DNA of 64,000 bases, taken from the NCBI RefSeq assembly GCF_013347965.1, contig NZ_CP048810.1:4959501-5023500 (forward strand). Reading direction: 5' to 3'. The notes below the pieces were generated by a model that searched no databases, was not told where the DNA came from, and was given only the letters and a program-made list of their open reading frames with translations. Source of the DNA: Pseudomonas bijieensis (lineage in GTDB: Bacteria > Pseudomonadota > Gammaproteobacteria > Pseudomonadales > Pseudomonadaceae). Position 1 is the stretch's first letter; each line of letters starts with the position of its first letter. The translations under genes were made by a program, and so were the position numbers. Of this stretch, positions 1 through 8,466 are shown in pieces.

Positions 1-339
1 GGCGTTGCCGATGCGCTGGCCGTCCACCAGCACCAGGCTCTGGGCCGATTTGGTGCCGCGAATGTAGATCCCTGGCAGGCTACCGCGCCCACCCAACGGC
101 GCCACCTGCACTCCCGGCACGCGGCTGAGCAGGTCAGTGACGCTGGCTGGTTGCAGGCGCTCGATGTCGTCGCGGGTGAACACCGTGTTGGCGGCGCTGC
201 TGTCGTTGCGGGCCTCGACCTGGCGGTTGGCGCTGATCACGATGTCGGGCAGCTTCAGGGCTTGGTCGCGTTCGAAGGTGTCGGCCAGCAGATCAGGGGT
301 GGGGAGCAGGGAAAGAGTGAGGGCTAGGCGCAGTTTCAT
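1..339 (-). CDS. TonB-dependent receptor, BtuB-like (N-terminal part)
   Basis: Only the first 113 codons are in the window; the gene runs off the left edge. The ATG at 339 opens a signal-peptide-like stretch (MKLRLALTLSLLPTPDLLA). A TonB-box-like segment (DIVISANR) follows, then a plug domain with DLLSRVPGVQV, IYIRGT and LVLVDGQRIGNA. This is the layout of outer-membrane TonB-dependent receptors, and the RGT...LVLVDG pattern is closest to the vitamin B12 receptor BtuB. It would sit in the outer membrane and import a substrate using ExbBD-TonB energy. No cobalamin riboswitch is visible: only a REP element separates it from dxs. Family is confident; substrate is inferred. Confidence 0.8.
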   Translation of the reverse strand, partial: MKLRLALTLSLLPTPDLLADTFERDQALKLPDIVISANRQVEARNDSSAANTVFTRDDIERLQPASVTDLLSRVPGVQVAPLGGRGSLPGIYIRGTKSAQSLVLVDGQRIGNA

Positions 340-375
340 GGGTGTTCCGTGACTACTTGGTCCGCACAAAACCAA

Positions 376-465
376 TGTGGGAGCGAGCCTGCTCACGATA
401 GCAGTGTGTCAGGCAATACGGATGCCGACTGGTCTACCGCTATCGCGAGCAGGCTCGCTCCCACA
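376..465. repeat. REP doublet (GGGAGCGAGC type)
   Basis: Two inverted copies of a TGTGGGAGCGAGCCTGCTC element face each other about 40 bases apart between the receptor gene and dxs. This is the usual Pseudomonas intergenic REP/BIME layout. It may also act as a transcript-end hairpin for dxs. Confidence 0.85.
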
Positions 466-488
466 GGAGGATATGTGTGGTCTGAAAA

Positions 489-2387
489 TTACAGGCCCAG
501 CAGTTGCAACCGCTGGCGCACCGACGTTTCGATCCCGGCCTCATCCAGCCCGCACTCAGCCAGCATCTGTGCCGGCTTGGCATGTTCGACATAGCTGTCC
601 GGCAAGCCCAGGTGCAGCACCGACTTGAGGATGTTCTCCCGGGCCAGGAATTCGCTGACCGCCGCACCGGCGCCGCCCATGATGGCGTTTTCCTCGATGG
701 TCACCAGCAGCTCATGACTGGCAGCGATCTTGCGCACCAAGGCTTCGTCCAGAGGTTTGACGAAACGCATGTCCACCACGGTGGCGTCCAGGGCTTGTGC
801 AACTTTCAAGGCTTCGGCCAGTTGTACGCCGAACACCAGCAGCGCGGTTTGCTTACCTTGGCGGCGGATCACGCCCTTGCCGATCTCGATCGGCTCCAGG
901 TCGGCTTCGATCGTTGCGTTCGGGCCGGTGCCACGAGGGTAGCGCACTGCCGCCGGGCCATTGAACAGGTGCCCGGTGGTGAGCATCTTGCGCAGCTCGT
1001 TTTCATCGCTCGGGGTCATCACCAGCATGCCGGGGATGCAGCGCAGGAACGACAGGTCGAAACTGCCAGCATGGGTCGGGCCGTCTTCGCCCACCAGGCC
1101 GGCGCGGTCGATGGCGAACAGCACGTCGAGGTTCTGCACCGCGACGTCATGGATCAACTGGTCATAGGCGCGTTGCAGGAACGTCGAATAGATCGCCACC
1201 ACCGGTTTGGCGCCTTCGCACGCCATGCCGGCGGCGAGGGTCACGGCGTGCTGCTCGGCAATCGCCACGTCGAAATAGCGCTGTGGATAGCGTTCGCTGA
1301 ACGCCACCAGGTCCGAGCCTTCCTTCATCGCCGGGGTGATGCCCACCAGGCGCGGGTCGGCGGCGGCCATGTCGCACAGCCATTGGCCGAACACGCCGGA
1401 ATACTTCGGTCCGCCGGCCTTTTTCGGCGCGGCCGCCGGGGCGTCCAGGGGTTCGAGCTTGGTGATGGCGTGGTAACCGATCGGGTCGACTTCCGCCGGG
1501 GCGAAGCCTTTGCCTTTCTTGGTGACCACGTGCAGGAATTGCGGGCCCTTGAGGTCGCGCATGTTGCGCAGGGTGGCGATCAACGTGGGCAGGTCGTGGC
1601 CGTCGATGGGGCCGATGTAGTTCCAGCCCAGCTCTTCGAACAGCGTGCCGGGAACCAGCATGCCCTTGGCGTATTCTTCGGTACGGCGGGCGATTTCCCA
1701 GGCACCGGGCAGGCGTGACAGTACTTTCTTGCTGCCTTCGCGCATGCTGGCGTAAGTGCGGCTGGAGAGGATCTTCGCCAGGTAGTTGGACAGCCCGCCG
1801 ACATTGCGCGAGATCGACATGTCGTTGTCGTTGAGGATCACCAGCATGTTGGCGTTGACTTCCGGCGCGTGGTTCAGCGCTTCGAAGGCCATGCCCGCCG
1901 TCAGAGCGCCGTCGCCGATCACGGCAATGGCCTTGCGCTCGCTGTTTTGCAGGCGGGCGGCAATCGCCATGCCCAGGGCGGCGCTGATGGACGTGCTGGA
2001 GTGGCCGACGCCAAAGGTGTCGTATTCGCTCTCGGAGCGACGCGGGAAGGCGGCGATGCCGTCCTTCTGGCGCAGGGTGCCCATGCGCTGGCGACGCCCG
2101 GTGAGGATCTTGTGCGGGTAGGCCTGGTGCCCGACGTCCCATACCAGCCGGTCGTCCGGGGTATCGAACACGTAATGCAATGCGATCGTCAGCTCGATGA
2201 CGCCCAGGCCCGCGCCGAAGTGCCCACCGGTCTGGCCGACCGTGTAGAGCAATTCCAGGCGCAACTCATCGGCCAGGGTTTCCAGCTCGGCTTCACCCAG
2301 GCGACGCAGGCCGTCCGGCGTGTTGGCGCGGTCCAGCAGGGGCGTGGTCGGGCGCTTGCGGGGAATCTCTTGGAACGTCGTGGGCAT
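489..2387 (-). CDS. dxs: 1-deoxy-D-xylulose-5-phosphate synthase
   Basis: Cytosolic thiamine-diphosphate enzyme that condenses pyruvate and glyceraldehyde 3-phosphate to DXP, the first step of the MEP isoprenoid pathway and a precursor for thiamine and pyridoxal. At 632 residues it has normal family length. Visible marks are [11 protein letters not shown] near residue 53, [16 protein letters not shown] near 83, the ThDP motif [17 protein letters not shown] near 158, and the transketolase-like pyrimidine domain with [15 protein letters not shown] near 430. It is the last gene of xseB-ispA-dxs, 114 bases after ispA. The order matches Pseudomonas in general. Confidence 0.98.
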   Translation of the reverse strand: MPTTFQEIPRKRPTTPLLDRANTPDGLRRLGEAELETLADELRLELLYTVGQTGGHFGAGLGVIELTIALHYVFDTPDDRLVWDVGHQAYPHKILTGRRQRMGTLRQKDGIAAFPRRSESEYDTFGVGHSSTSISAALGMAIAARLQNSERKAIAVIGDGALTAGMAFEALNHAPEVNANMLVILNDNDMSISRNVGGLSNYLAKILSSRTYASMREGSKKVLSRLPGAWEIARRTEEYAKGMLVPGTLFEELGWNYIGPIDGHDLPTLIATLRNMRDLKGPQFLHVVTKKGKGFAPAEVDPIGYHAITKLEPLDAPAAAPKKAGGPKYSGVFGQWLCDMAAADPRLVGITPAMKEGSDLVAFSERYPQRYFDVAIAEQHAVTLAAGMACEGAKPVVAIYSTFLQRAYDQLIHDVAVQNLDVLFAIDRAGLVGEDGPTHAGSFDLSFLRCIPGMLVMTPSDENELRKMLTTGHLFNGPAAVRYPRGTGPNATIEADLEPIEIGKGVIRRQGKQTALLVFGVQLAEALKVAQALDATVVDMRFVKPLDEALVRKIAASHELLVTIEENAIMGGAGAAVSEFLARENILKSVLHLGLPDSYVEHAKPAQMLAECGLDEAGIETSVRQRLQLLGL

Positions 2388-2501
2388 CAGGCGAATCGTT
2401 ATAGGTATAGAAAGAGGCGGCAGTTTACCTTATGCATCGCAAGCTGCCCACGCGTTGGCCGGAACTTGGCCGATACGCAGTCTAAAGGGGTTGACCCCGT
2501 A

Positions 2502-3389
2502 TCAACTGCGGCGTTCGACGATATATCGCGCCAAGTCACGCAACGGTTCGGCCGCCGCGTCAAAGGGTCGCAGCGCGGCCAGGGCCTGGTCACGCAACTC
2601 CAGGGCATAGGCCTTGGCGGCGTCGAGGCCGAGCAGGGCCGGGTAGGTCGGCTTGTCGCGGGCGATGTCGGCGCCCTGGCGTTTGCCCAGGGTCTGGGTA
2701 TCGCTTTCGACGTCGAGGATGTCGTCCTGCACCTGGAACGCCAGGCCAATGGCCCGGGCGTAGGTCTGCAAGGCTTGTAGCTGTGCGGGTGCGGCTCGAC
2801 CGCTGGCGAGGGCGCCGAGTTTGACGCTGGCCTCGATCAAGGCACCGGTCTTGTGCCGGTGCATGTATTCCAGCGCGCTCTGGTCCAGCTTCAAGCCCAC
2901 CGAGCCGAGGTCGATGGCCTGGCCGCCGACCATTCCGGCGGGGCCGGCCGCCAGCGCCAGGGCAGTGACCATGTCCAGGCGAGTCTGCGCCGGGCAATCG
3001 CTCAGGGCCGGGTCCAGCAGGGCGCTGAAGGCCAGGCTCTGCAAGCCGTCGCCAGCCAGGATCGCGCAGGCTTCGTCGAATTTTTTGTGGGTGGTTGGCT
3101 GGCCGCGACGCAGGTCATCGTCGTCCATGGCCGGCAAGTCATCGTGAACCAGCGAATACGCGTGGATCAGCTCCACCGCGCAGGCCGCGCCATTGGCCTG
3201 CTCGGCCTGGCCGCCCAGGGCTTCGCACGCGGCATAGGCCAACAATGGACGCACGCGCTTGCCGCCGTTCATCACGCTGTAGCGCATGGCTTCGTACAGG
3301 CGCGCCAGTTCCGGGCTTGGAGCGCTGAACAAACTATCCAGTGCAGCATTGACCCGGGCCTGGCTGCTGGCTTGATAGGCGCCGATCAT
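2502..3389 (-). CDS. ispA: (2E,6E)-farnesyl diphosphate synthase
   Basis: Class I trans-prenyltransferase of 295 residues that builds farnesyl diphosphate from IPP and DMAPP, feeding ubiquinone, undecaprenyl phosphate and haem O synthesis. The first Asp-rich motif reads [17 protein letters not shown] and the second reads [22 protein letters not shown] near residue 42 is the IPP-binding segment. The start codon overlaps the xseB stop by 4 bases (ATGA), indicating translational coupling, and dxs lies downstream on the same strand. Confidence 0.98.
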   Translation of the reverse strand: MIGAYQASSQARVNAALDSLFSAPSPELARLYEAMRYSVMNGGKRVRPLLAYAACEALGGQAEQANGAACAVELIHAYSLVHDDLPAMDDDDLRRGQPTTHKKFDEACAILAGDGLQSLAFSALLDPALSDCPAQTRLDMVTALALAAGPAGMVGGQAIDLGSVGLKLDQSALEYMHRHKTGALIEASVKLGALASGRAAPAQLQALQTYARAIGLAFQVQDDILDVESDTQTLGKRQGADIARDKPTYPALLGLDAAKAYALELRDQALAALRPFDAAAEPLRDLARYIVERRS

Positions 3390-3628
3390 TCAGGCTGGTC
3401 CGCGTCGAAAGGCTCTTCGGTCAGCTCGCCATCGCGCTCGAGCAGCAACTGCACCTTCTGCTCGGCCTGGGCCAGCGCCGCCTGGCAGTCGCGAGTCAAG
3501 CCGATGCCTTGCTCGAAGGCGGTCAGCGAGTCTTCCAGCGACAATTCGCCGTTCTCCAGGCGCTCGACCAGCGTTTGCAGGTCGGCCAGGGATTGTTCGA
3601 AATCCAGTGCAGCTTTTTTGCGGGCCAT
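3386..3628 (-). CDS. xseB: Exodeoxyribonuclease VII small subunit
   Basis: Eighty-residue protein with the XseB signature: [33 protein letters not shown] is spread over residues 10-42 and followed by a coiled-coil tail. It binds the XseA large subunit to form exonuclease VII, which degrades single-stranded DNA. It is the first gene of the xseB-ispA-dxs operon and overlaps ispA by 4 bases. The acidic C-terminus ([10 protein letters not shown]) is typical. Confidence 0.96.
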   Translation of the reverse strand: MARKKAALDFEQSLADLQTLVERLENGELSLEDSLTAFEQGIGLTRDCQAALAQAEQKVQLLLERDGELTEEPFDADQPE

Positions 3629-3754
3629 GGCGGCTATTCCGGTTGACTGTTAAACCGGCGCGACACTAGCAGACATGGGGTTTTGGGGCAAATCAGGGCG
3701 GGGTGAATCGAAGCGCAACGGATGAGCTGATACAGGCTACGGCCGACCGGCTTT

Positions 3755-3858
3755 TGTGGCGAGGGAGCTTGCTCCCGCTGGGCTGCGAAGCAGACCCAAA
3801 CCTGCAAAGACTTTGCGACTGCTGCGCAGTCGAGCGGGAGCAAGCTCCCTCGCCACAA
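3755..3858. repeat. REP doublet (GGCGAGGGAGC type)
   Basis: TGTGGCGAGGGAGCTTGCTC and its inverse flank a core carrying further partial inverted repeats (GGGCTGCGAAGCAG versus CTGCGCAGTC). This is the second REP family of the window, between the convergent ends of the fic and xseB transcription units. Confidence 0.85.
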
Positions 3859-3883
3859 GGTGTTCCGTCGGCTTGTCGGGTAT

Positions 3884-5020
3884 TCAGTTGGCTGGATAGT
3901 TGATTCGGTACCGCGTGCTGCGCCCTCCGCCAGGCATTCGCTCCAGGCAGCCTTTCTCCAGCAGTTCCGTCAGATGCCGGGTGGCCGTCGCCTTGGAGAC
4001 CTTGGTCACGGCCTGGTATTGAGCAGCGCTGATCCCGTGCTCAAAGCCTTTTTCACCGCCATCGAGCAACCGATTCAGCACTTTGGTCTGTTCAGGCGTG
4101 AGTGCCGAAGCGCGATGGGCTTGCCAGAACCGCGTCTTACCCAACACGCTTTCGATCTGCGTCATCGCTTTGTGCAGGCTGCGTAACAGGGTCTGCAGGA
4201 ACCAGGTCAACCAGGCCGTGATATCCAGTGTGGCTTTCTGACTGCTTTCGAGGATTCGGTAATAGCCGGCGCGGTCTTCCAGGATACTCACCGACATGGC
4301 ATAGAAACGGATCGCTTGGGCTTCGCCCTGGGCCAGTGCGAGGTCGGTCAGGGTACGGGTGAGGCGACCATTGCCATCGTCGAACGGATGCAGGGTGACA
4401 AACCAGAAGTGAGCAATACCGGCACGCAACAACGGATCGAGCTCGGCCTGATGACGACTGGCCTCGAACCAGTCGACGAACGTTTGCAATTGCTGTTCAA
4501 GGCCCTGACGAGGCGGCGCCTCGAAGTGAACGGTAGGTCGGTCCAGTCGGCCTGAGACCACTTGCATCGGTTCGGCACCGCGCAACGCACCTACGCGGAT
4601 CTGCCTATGGGCAAGGTCGCTCGCTTGATCAGGAAACAACCACTCGTGCCATTCCAGCAAGCGCTCGATGGTCAGGGGCTGGTTGAAGTGCCGGGTCGCG
4701 TCCAGCAACAGGTTCGCCAAGCCTTCGCTGCGGTGGCTGACCGGCGTGTCATCGACTTGTTCGAGGCCCAGGCGCCGGGCCAGGGAAGAGCGCACCGAGC
4801 CGACATTCAATTGCTCTCCTTCGATAGCCGAGGAGGTCACGATGTTTTGCAGCAAGGCATCCAGTTCGTTCTGGACGCTGATCGAAGTCGTGACCGCGCC
4901 GGTCATGCCGAGCAATTGACCCTGGGCCTGCACGCATTCGCGCAGCAGCGGTGCCAATGCTTCAGCTTGCCAGTGAAAACCGGGCCAGTCGGGCTGTTGC
5001 CAGATCCAATGGAATGCCAT
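3884..5020 (-). CDS. Class II Fic protein with winged-helix C-terminus
   Basis: Predicted 378-residue AMP-transferase. The N-terminus FHWIWQQPDWPGF is the DUF4172/Fic_N segment. SSAIEG at residues 63-68 fits the (S/T)xxxE(G/N) inhibitory helix that marks class II Fic enzymes, where the Glu blocks ATP binding. HPFDDGNGR at 211-219 is the complete catalytic loop. The last ~80 residues look like a helix-turn-helix (YQAVTKVSKATATRHLTELLEKGCLERM), suggesting DNA binding and autoregulation through the palindromes just upstream. I chose the ATG at 5020 over a TTG at 5032 because family members begin near this Met. Target protein unknown; activity inferred from intact motifs. Confidence 0.93.
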   Translation of the reverse strand: MAFHWIWQQPDWPGFHWQAEALAPLLRECVQAQGQLLGMTGAVTTSISVQNELDALLQNIVTSSAIEGEQLNVGSVRSSLARRLGLEQVDDTPVSHRSEGLANLLLDATRHFNQPLTIERLLEWHEWLFPDQASDLAHRQIRVGALRGAEPMQVVSGRLDRPTVHFEAPPRQGLEQQLQTFVDWFEASRHQAELDPLLRAGIAHFWFVTLHPFDDGNGRLTRTLTDLALAQGEAQAIRFYAMSVSILEDRAGYYRILESSQKATLDITAWLTWFLQTLLRSLHKAMTQIESVLGKTRFWQAHRASALTPEQTKVLNRLLDGGEKGFEHGISAAQYQAVTKVSKATATRHLTELLEKGCLERMPGGGRSTRYRINYPAN

Positions 5021-5040
5021 GCGCCTGTCCAAAGATGAAT

Positions 5041-5101
5041 GAGCTGAATAATAACGCTATTCGGCTCATTTTGTGAGCCGAATAGATCTTCTATTCGGCT
5101 C
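5041..5101 (-). promoter_or_regulatory. Multi-half-site palindrome upstream of fic
   Basis: CTATTCGGCTCA (5057-5068) and its exact complement TGAGCCGAATAG (5074-5085) form a 12-bp inverted repeat with a 5-base spacer. A third half-site CTATTCGGCTC lies at 5091-5101, and a degenerate fourth (GAGCTGAATA) at 5041-5050. The cluster sits 20-80 bases upstream of the fic start. A TTATTATTC stretch on the fic strand between the palindrome and the gene could be a -10 region. Likely an operator, probably for the Fic winged-helix itself. Confidence 0.6.
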
Positions 5102-5288
5102 TCGCAACCCTCAGTACGTGATTTCCCACACAGAATCGCGCGTTCCCCGATTGTTAATAATCCGCCGAATCGCTAACCTTCGCGCCATCTACGGCCCCCT
5201 TGCGACGGGGCCTTCAGACGAAACCTGAATAATGACAAGCGCGCTGAGGATTGGCGCCGGGTTGCGTCGTGCATGGCAGGAGGCATAC

Positions 5289-6077
5289 GTGCGTTTTCTT
5301 TCTTTATTGATCGTGTTGCTCGGCGCGCCGCTGGCGTGGGCGCAGCCTTCTGCCGAGATGTCGGAGCCGGTGGGCGGCTGGCGCTACAGCGGCTTGCTCG
5401 ATCGCACTGAAAACCCCCAGGTCGCCTATCCCACGCCGCCCATCGATCGGGGCGTGCAGCGTAATCGCACGATGATCGAGGGCCGGCTCAAGGCCATGGG
5501 CACGGCTCGCCAGCCCCACAGCCTGGCGGTCAACGGCAACCCACTGAATCTCTATACCGACGACGAGGGGCGTTTCGCCCGGCCGTATGCGTTCGGCGCC
5601 GGCTCCAACAGCGTCGAGGTGCGCAGCTCCGAAGGCCAGTCCCTCAAGCGCGTGCAATTCTATGAAGCCAACAACCTGCGCACCCCGGCGCAGATCCGCG
5701 TGGTGCTCGGCTGGGACGATCCCAAGGCCGAACTCGACCTGCATATCGTCACACCCGACGGCCAACATGCGTTCTTCGGCCAGCCGGCGCTGAGCAACGG
5801 CGGCGGCCTCGACCCCGATGGCGTCGACGGCCCCGGCCCGGAAATGTTCACCATGACCGCGCCGATGCACGGCACCTACCTGGTCTACGTGAACTATTGG
5901 GGCAACTACGGCAGCGGCGGCTACAACTTCGATGAGACCAGCAACCAGAACGAGGTGATCACCTCGCAAATCAACCTGGTGCTCAACGAAAACACCGTCA
6001 ATGAAAAACGCGAAACCTTTGTCGTGCCCCTGCGTGCCATTGGCGATCTGTTGCTGGTCAAGACTTTCAACTACTAA
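5289..6077 (+). CDS. magA: MagA: DUF2135 (YfaP-like) secreted protein
   Basis: First gene of a mag operon (P. aeruginosa magABCDEF, E. coli yfa cluster). I place the start at GTG 5289: a strong GGCAGGAGG ends 5 bases before it, and the product then begins with a clean signal peptide (MRFLSLLIVLLGAPLAWA). An in-frame ATG at 5232 would bury that peptide. The 262-residue protein has a Gly-rich N-terminal half (EPVGGWRYSG) and a DUF2135 beta-domain from about residue 140 (VVLGWDDPKAELDLHIVTPDG...FVVPLRAIGDLLLVKTF). It resembles magF, the last gene of the operon. Presumably periplasmic; molecular role unknown. A GC hairpin (5193-5212) lies in the leader. Confidence 0.88.
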   Translation: MRFLSLLIVLLGAPLAWAQPSAEMSEPVGGWRYSGLLDRTENPQVAYPTPPIDRGVQRNRTMIEGRLKAMGTARQPHSLAVNGNPLNLYTDDEGRFARPYAFGAGSNSVEVRSSEGQSLKRVQFYEANNLRTPAQIRVVLGWDDPKAELDLHIVTPDGQHAFFGQPALSNGGGLDPDGVDGPGPEMFTMTAPMHGTYLVYVNYWGNYGSGGYNFDETSNQNEVITSQINLVLNENTVNEKRETFVVPLRAIGDLLLVKTFNY

Positions 6078-6106
6078 GTATCCGCTCCACGGATGAACAG
6101 GCCCTT

Positions 6107-7822
6107 GTGAATATGAGCGACAACACTGCTTCCCCGACCACGCCGACACCTGTCGCCAAACCTGGACGCCGCTGGCCGGCGCTGCTGATCGGGCTGTGCC
6201 TGGTGGCGGGTGTCGTCGCCGGGATGGGCTGGTTCATGACCAAGCCCAAGGCGCCGCCCATGGAGCTGGCGTTGGAAAAACTCGGACTGAGCCGCCCCGA
6301 CGGCTTGCTCGAGGCCCATTCCCTGAGCCAGTTGCCCAAGGACCTGTTGGCGGTGCCGTTCCTCAAGGCCACGCTCACCGAGGACTTTGTCTTCTATTAC
6401 GAGGCCCATGCCGACCGTCTCGGGCTGATCGGCAGCCTGCGCCGGATCATCTATGAGCATGACCTCAAGTTGCAGGACAGCCTGATCGAAGAGCTGTTCG
6501 ACCAACCGGCCGATGTGGCGCTGTGGCGCGGTGCCGATGGTCGCCTCAAGGATTTCCTGTTGGTGATGGATCGCGGCGGGCTGGCCAAGGTGCTGGAACC
6601 GTTGGCCAAGGTCGCCTTGGACGATACGCAGTTGAGCAAGCTCAGCGACCTGAAAGTCGGTGGCGATGACGTCGCGCTCTACCAGCTCAGCTACAACGCC
6701 AGCAAATCCCTGCTTTTCGCCTCCCATGGCGACAAACTGGTGGTGCTGTCCAACCCGACCAAGCTGTATGACCCGGCCAGTGGCGCCGCGGTTGAACGGG
6801 GCAGCGTTTCGACCACCGCCCTGGCCGCCTTGCTCAATGGCGACAAACTGTTCCCCGAAGCCTTCGGCCTGCCGCCCAAGGCACCAGAGGTCAAGCAGCG
6901 CATCTCGGTCAACGCCAGCGTGCTCGCCATGGGCTACCAGCGTTTCATCCCGAACTTCGCCGGCTTGCGCTTCGACATGGATGACAAGGGCTGGCACAGC
7001 TTCCTGGCCATGGACGAACTGGAAAACCAACCGGACTTCGACTTCAAGCCGATCTGGCAAGCCATGCCCATGGGCGCCAGTGCCTGCGTAGCCTTGCCCC
7101 TGGCTGCCGAGCAGCAGAAACCGTTGCTGGTCAAACTCGGTGCCGACGAAAAAGCCGCCCAGGCCATGGTCGACCATGTGGCCGGCGCGGCGGGCCTGTG
7201 CTGGTACGCCGATTCGCGCCTGTACACGCCGCTGTTGGTGGCGAGCCTGAATGAAGACGACGGCAAGCTCGACGCCGACCTGGGCAGCCTGTTCGGTTCG
7301 ATGGTGGGCGCCTATGAAAACAACGTCGCCGAACATGCCTTCCCGGTGGTCGAGAAGCAGCAGGGCTCGACGCACCAGTGGCTGCGTCAGGTCAGTTCCA
7401 ATTTCGGCCCGTACCTGGCCAAGGAAGCCGAGCAACCCGACGCGATCACCGGCAAGGCTTTCCTGCGGGTGAGCCTGGCGCGCCACGGTTCGACCTTGCT
7501 GTTCTCCCTCGACGACAAGTTGGTGGACAAGGCCCTCGGTACTCTCGACAAACGCTTCCCGCCCATGGCCGACGTGGTACCCAAGGACCTGCTGATGCCG
7601 GTCTACTTCGGCCCGGATTCCATCGCACAACTGATGCAGCGCGAAACCCTCGACAGCTTGCCCCAGGACATGGAGCCGGTGTTCTACAACGCCGCGCAAA
7701 CCTACCTGATCCCGAAACTGCGCACCCTCGGCGGCTATGGCAAATACGCCCTGACCTTGCCGGAAGGCAGCGAGCCGGACGGCCACTGGCAGTGGCTGCC
7801 GCTGGAATGGAAAGCGCTGTGA
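6107..7822 (+). CDS. magB: MagB: DUF2138 (YfaA-like) membrane-anchored protein
   Basis: 571 residues. An N-terminal anchor helix ([22 protein letters not shown], residues ~24-45) is followed by a large periplasmic domain of the DUF2138 family, beginning [21 protein letters not shown]. The family has no known enzymatic motif. In P. aeruginosa the equivalent protein belongs to the complex around the macroglobulin MagD; that role is family knowledge, not visible here. The gene starts 29 bases after magA, and its stop overlaps the magC start (GTGA). Confidence 0.87.
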   Translation: MNMSDNTASPTTPTPVAKPGRRWPALLIGLCLVAGVVAGMGWFMTKPKAPPMELALEKLGLSRPDGLLEAHSLSQLPKDLLAVPFLKATLTEDFVFYYEAHADRLGLIGSLRRIIYEHDLKLQDSLIEELFDQPADVALWRGADGRLKDFLLVMDRGGLAKVLEPLAKVALDDTQLSKLSDLKVGGDDVALYQLSYNASKSLLFASHGDKLVVLSNPTKLYDPASGAAVERGSVSTTALAALLNGDKLFPEAFGLPPKAPEVKQRISVNASVLAMGYQRFIPNFAGLRFDMDDKGWHSFLAMDELENQPDFDFKPIWQAMPMGASACVALPLAAEQQKPLLVKLGADEKAAQAMVDHVAGAAGLCWYADSRLYTPLLVASLNEDDGKLDADLGSLFGSMVGAYENNVAEHAFPVVEKQQGSTHQWLRQVSSNFGPYLAKEAEQPDAITGKAFLRVSLARHGSTLLFSLDDKLVDKALGTLDKRFPPMADVVPKDLLMPVYFGPDSIAQLMQRETLDSLPQDMEPVFYNAAQTYLIPKLRTLGGYGKYALTLPEGSEPDGHWQWLPLEWKAL

Positions 7823-8466
7823 CAGGACTGATCCGCACCCCTGCGTTGACGCTGCTGCTGGCCTTGCTGCTCGGTGGGCCCGCGCGTGCTGGCGAGACGC
7901 CGGCGCTGGATGTGCAGCAGTCCCAGGTCTTTCGCGCCTGGTTCGTGCGCATCGCCCAGGAACAGCTGACCAGAGGTCCGAGCCCGCGCTGGTATCAGCA
8001 GGACTGCGCCGGGCTGGTGCGCTTTGCCGCCAACGAAGCGCTCAAGGTCCATGATGAAAAATGGCTGCGCAGCAATGGCCTGTCCAATCGCTACCTGCCA
8101 CCGGAACTGCCCCTCAGCGATGCGCAACGGCGCCTCGCCCAGCAATGGCAGCAGGGCGGCGGCAAGGTCGGGCCTTACGTCAACGCCATCAAGCTGATCC
8201 AGTTCAACAGTCACCTGGTGGGCCGCGATGTGGCCCAGGCCCGTCCCGGCGACCTGATGTTCTTCGATCAGGGCGACGACCAGCACCTGATGATCTGGAT
8301 GGGCCGCTACATCGCCTATCACACCGGCACTACAACCCCTACCGACAACGGCATGCGCTCCGCAAGCCTGCAACAACTCATGAACTGGAAGGACACCCGA
8401 TGGATACCCGACGCAGCCAACCCCAACTTCATCGGCGTCTATCGACTCAACTTTCTCTCCCAATGA
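7819..8466 (+). CDS. magC: MagC: DUF1175 (YfaT-like) periplasmic protein
   Basis: 215 residues from GTG 7819, which overlaps the magB stop and is preceded by GGAAAG; an ATG at 7807 is the alternative. The signal peptide ([21 protein letters not shown]) leads into a domain with [16 protein letters not shown] and [22 protein letters not shown]. The Cys in DCAG and the His in DQHLMIW resemble the Cys-His pair of NlpC/P60-like papain-fold hydrolases, so a cell-wall or peptide hydrolase is possible. That fold assignment is my inference. The stop overlaps the magD start by 4 bases. Confidence 0.87.
   Translation: MTGLIRTPALTLLLALLLGGPARAGETPALDVQQSQVFRAWFVRIAQEQLTRGPSPRWYQQDCAGLVRFAANEALKVHDEKWLRSNGLSNRYLPPELPLSDAQRRLAQQWQQGGGKVGPYVNAIKLIQFNSHLVGRDVAQARPGDLMFFDQGDDQHLMIWMGRYIAYHTGTTTPTDNGMRSASLQQLMNWKDTRWIPDAANPNFIGVYRLNFLSQ

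Noticed and set aside
1..488. Cobalamin riboswitch for the BtuB-like receptor
   Set aside because: Only about 150 bases separate it from dxs and these hold a REP doublet; no B12-box-like sequence seen.
504..1718. Long plus-strand frame opposite dxs
   Set aside because: It mirrors dxs codon structure on the other strand, is rich in His/Arg/Gln, and has no recognisable domain; shadow of a real gene.
5193..5212. GGCCCC/GGGGCC hairpin as a terminator before magA
   Set aside because: No U-run follows and the nearest upstream gene points away; left as a possible leader hairpin.
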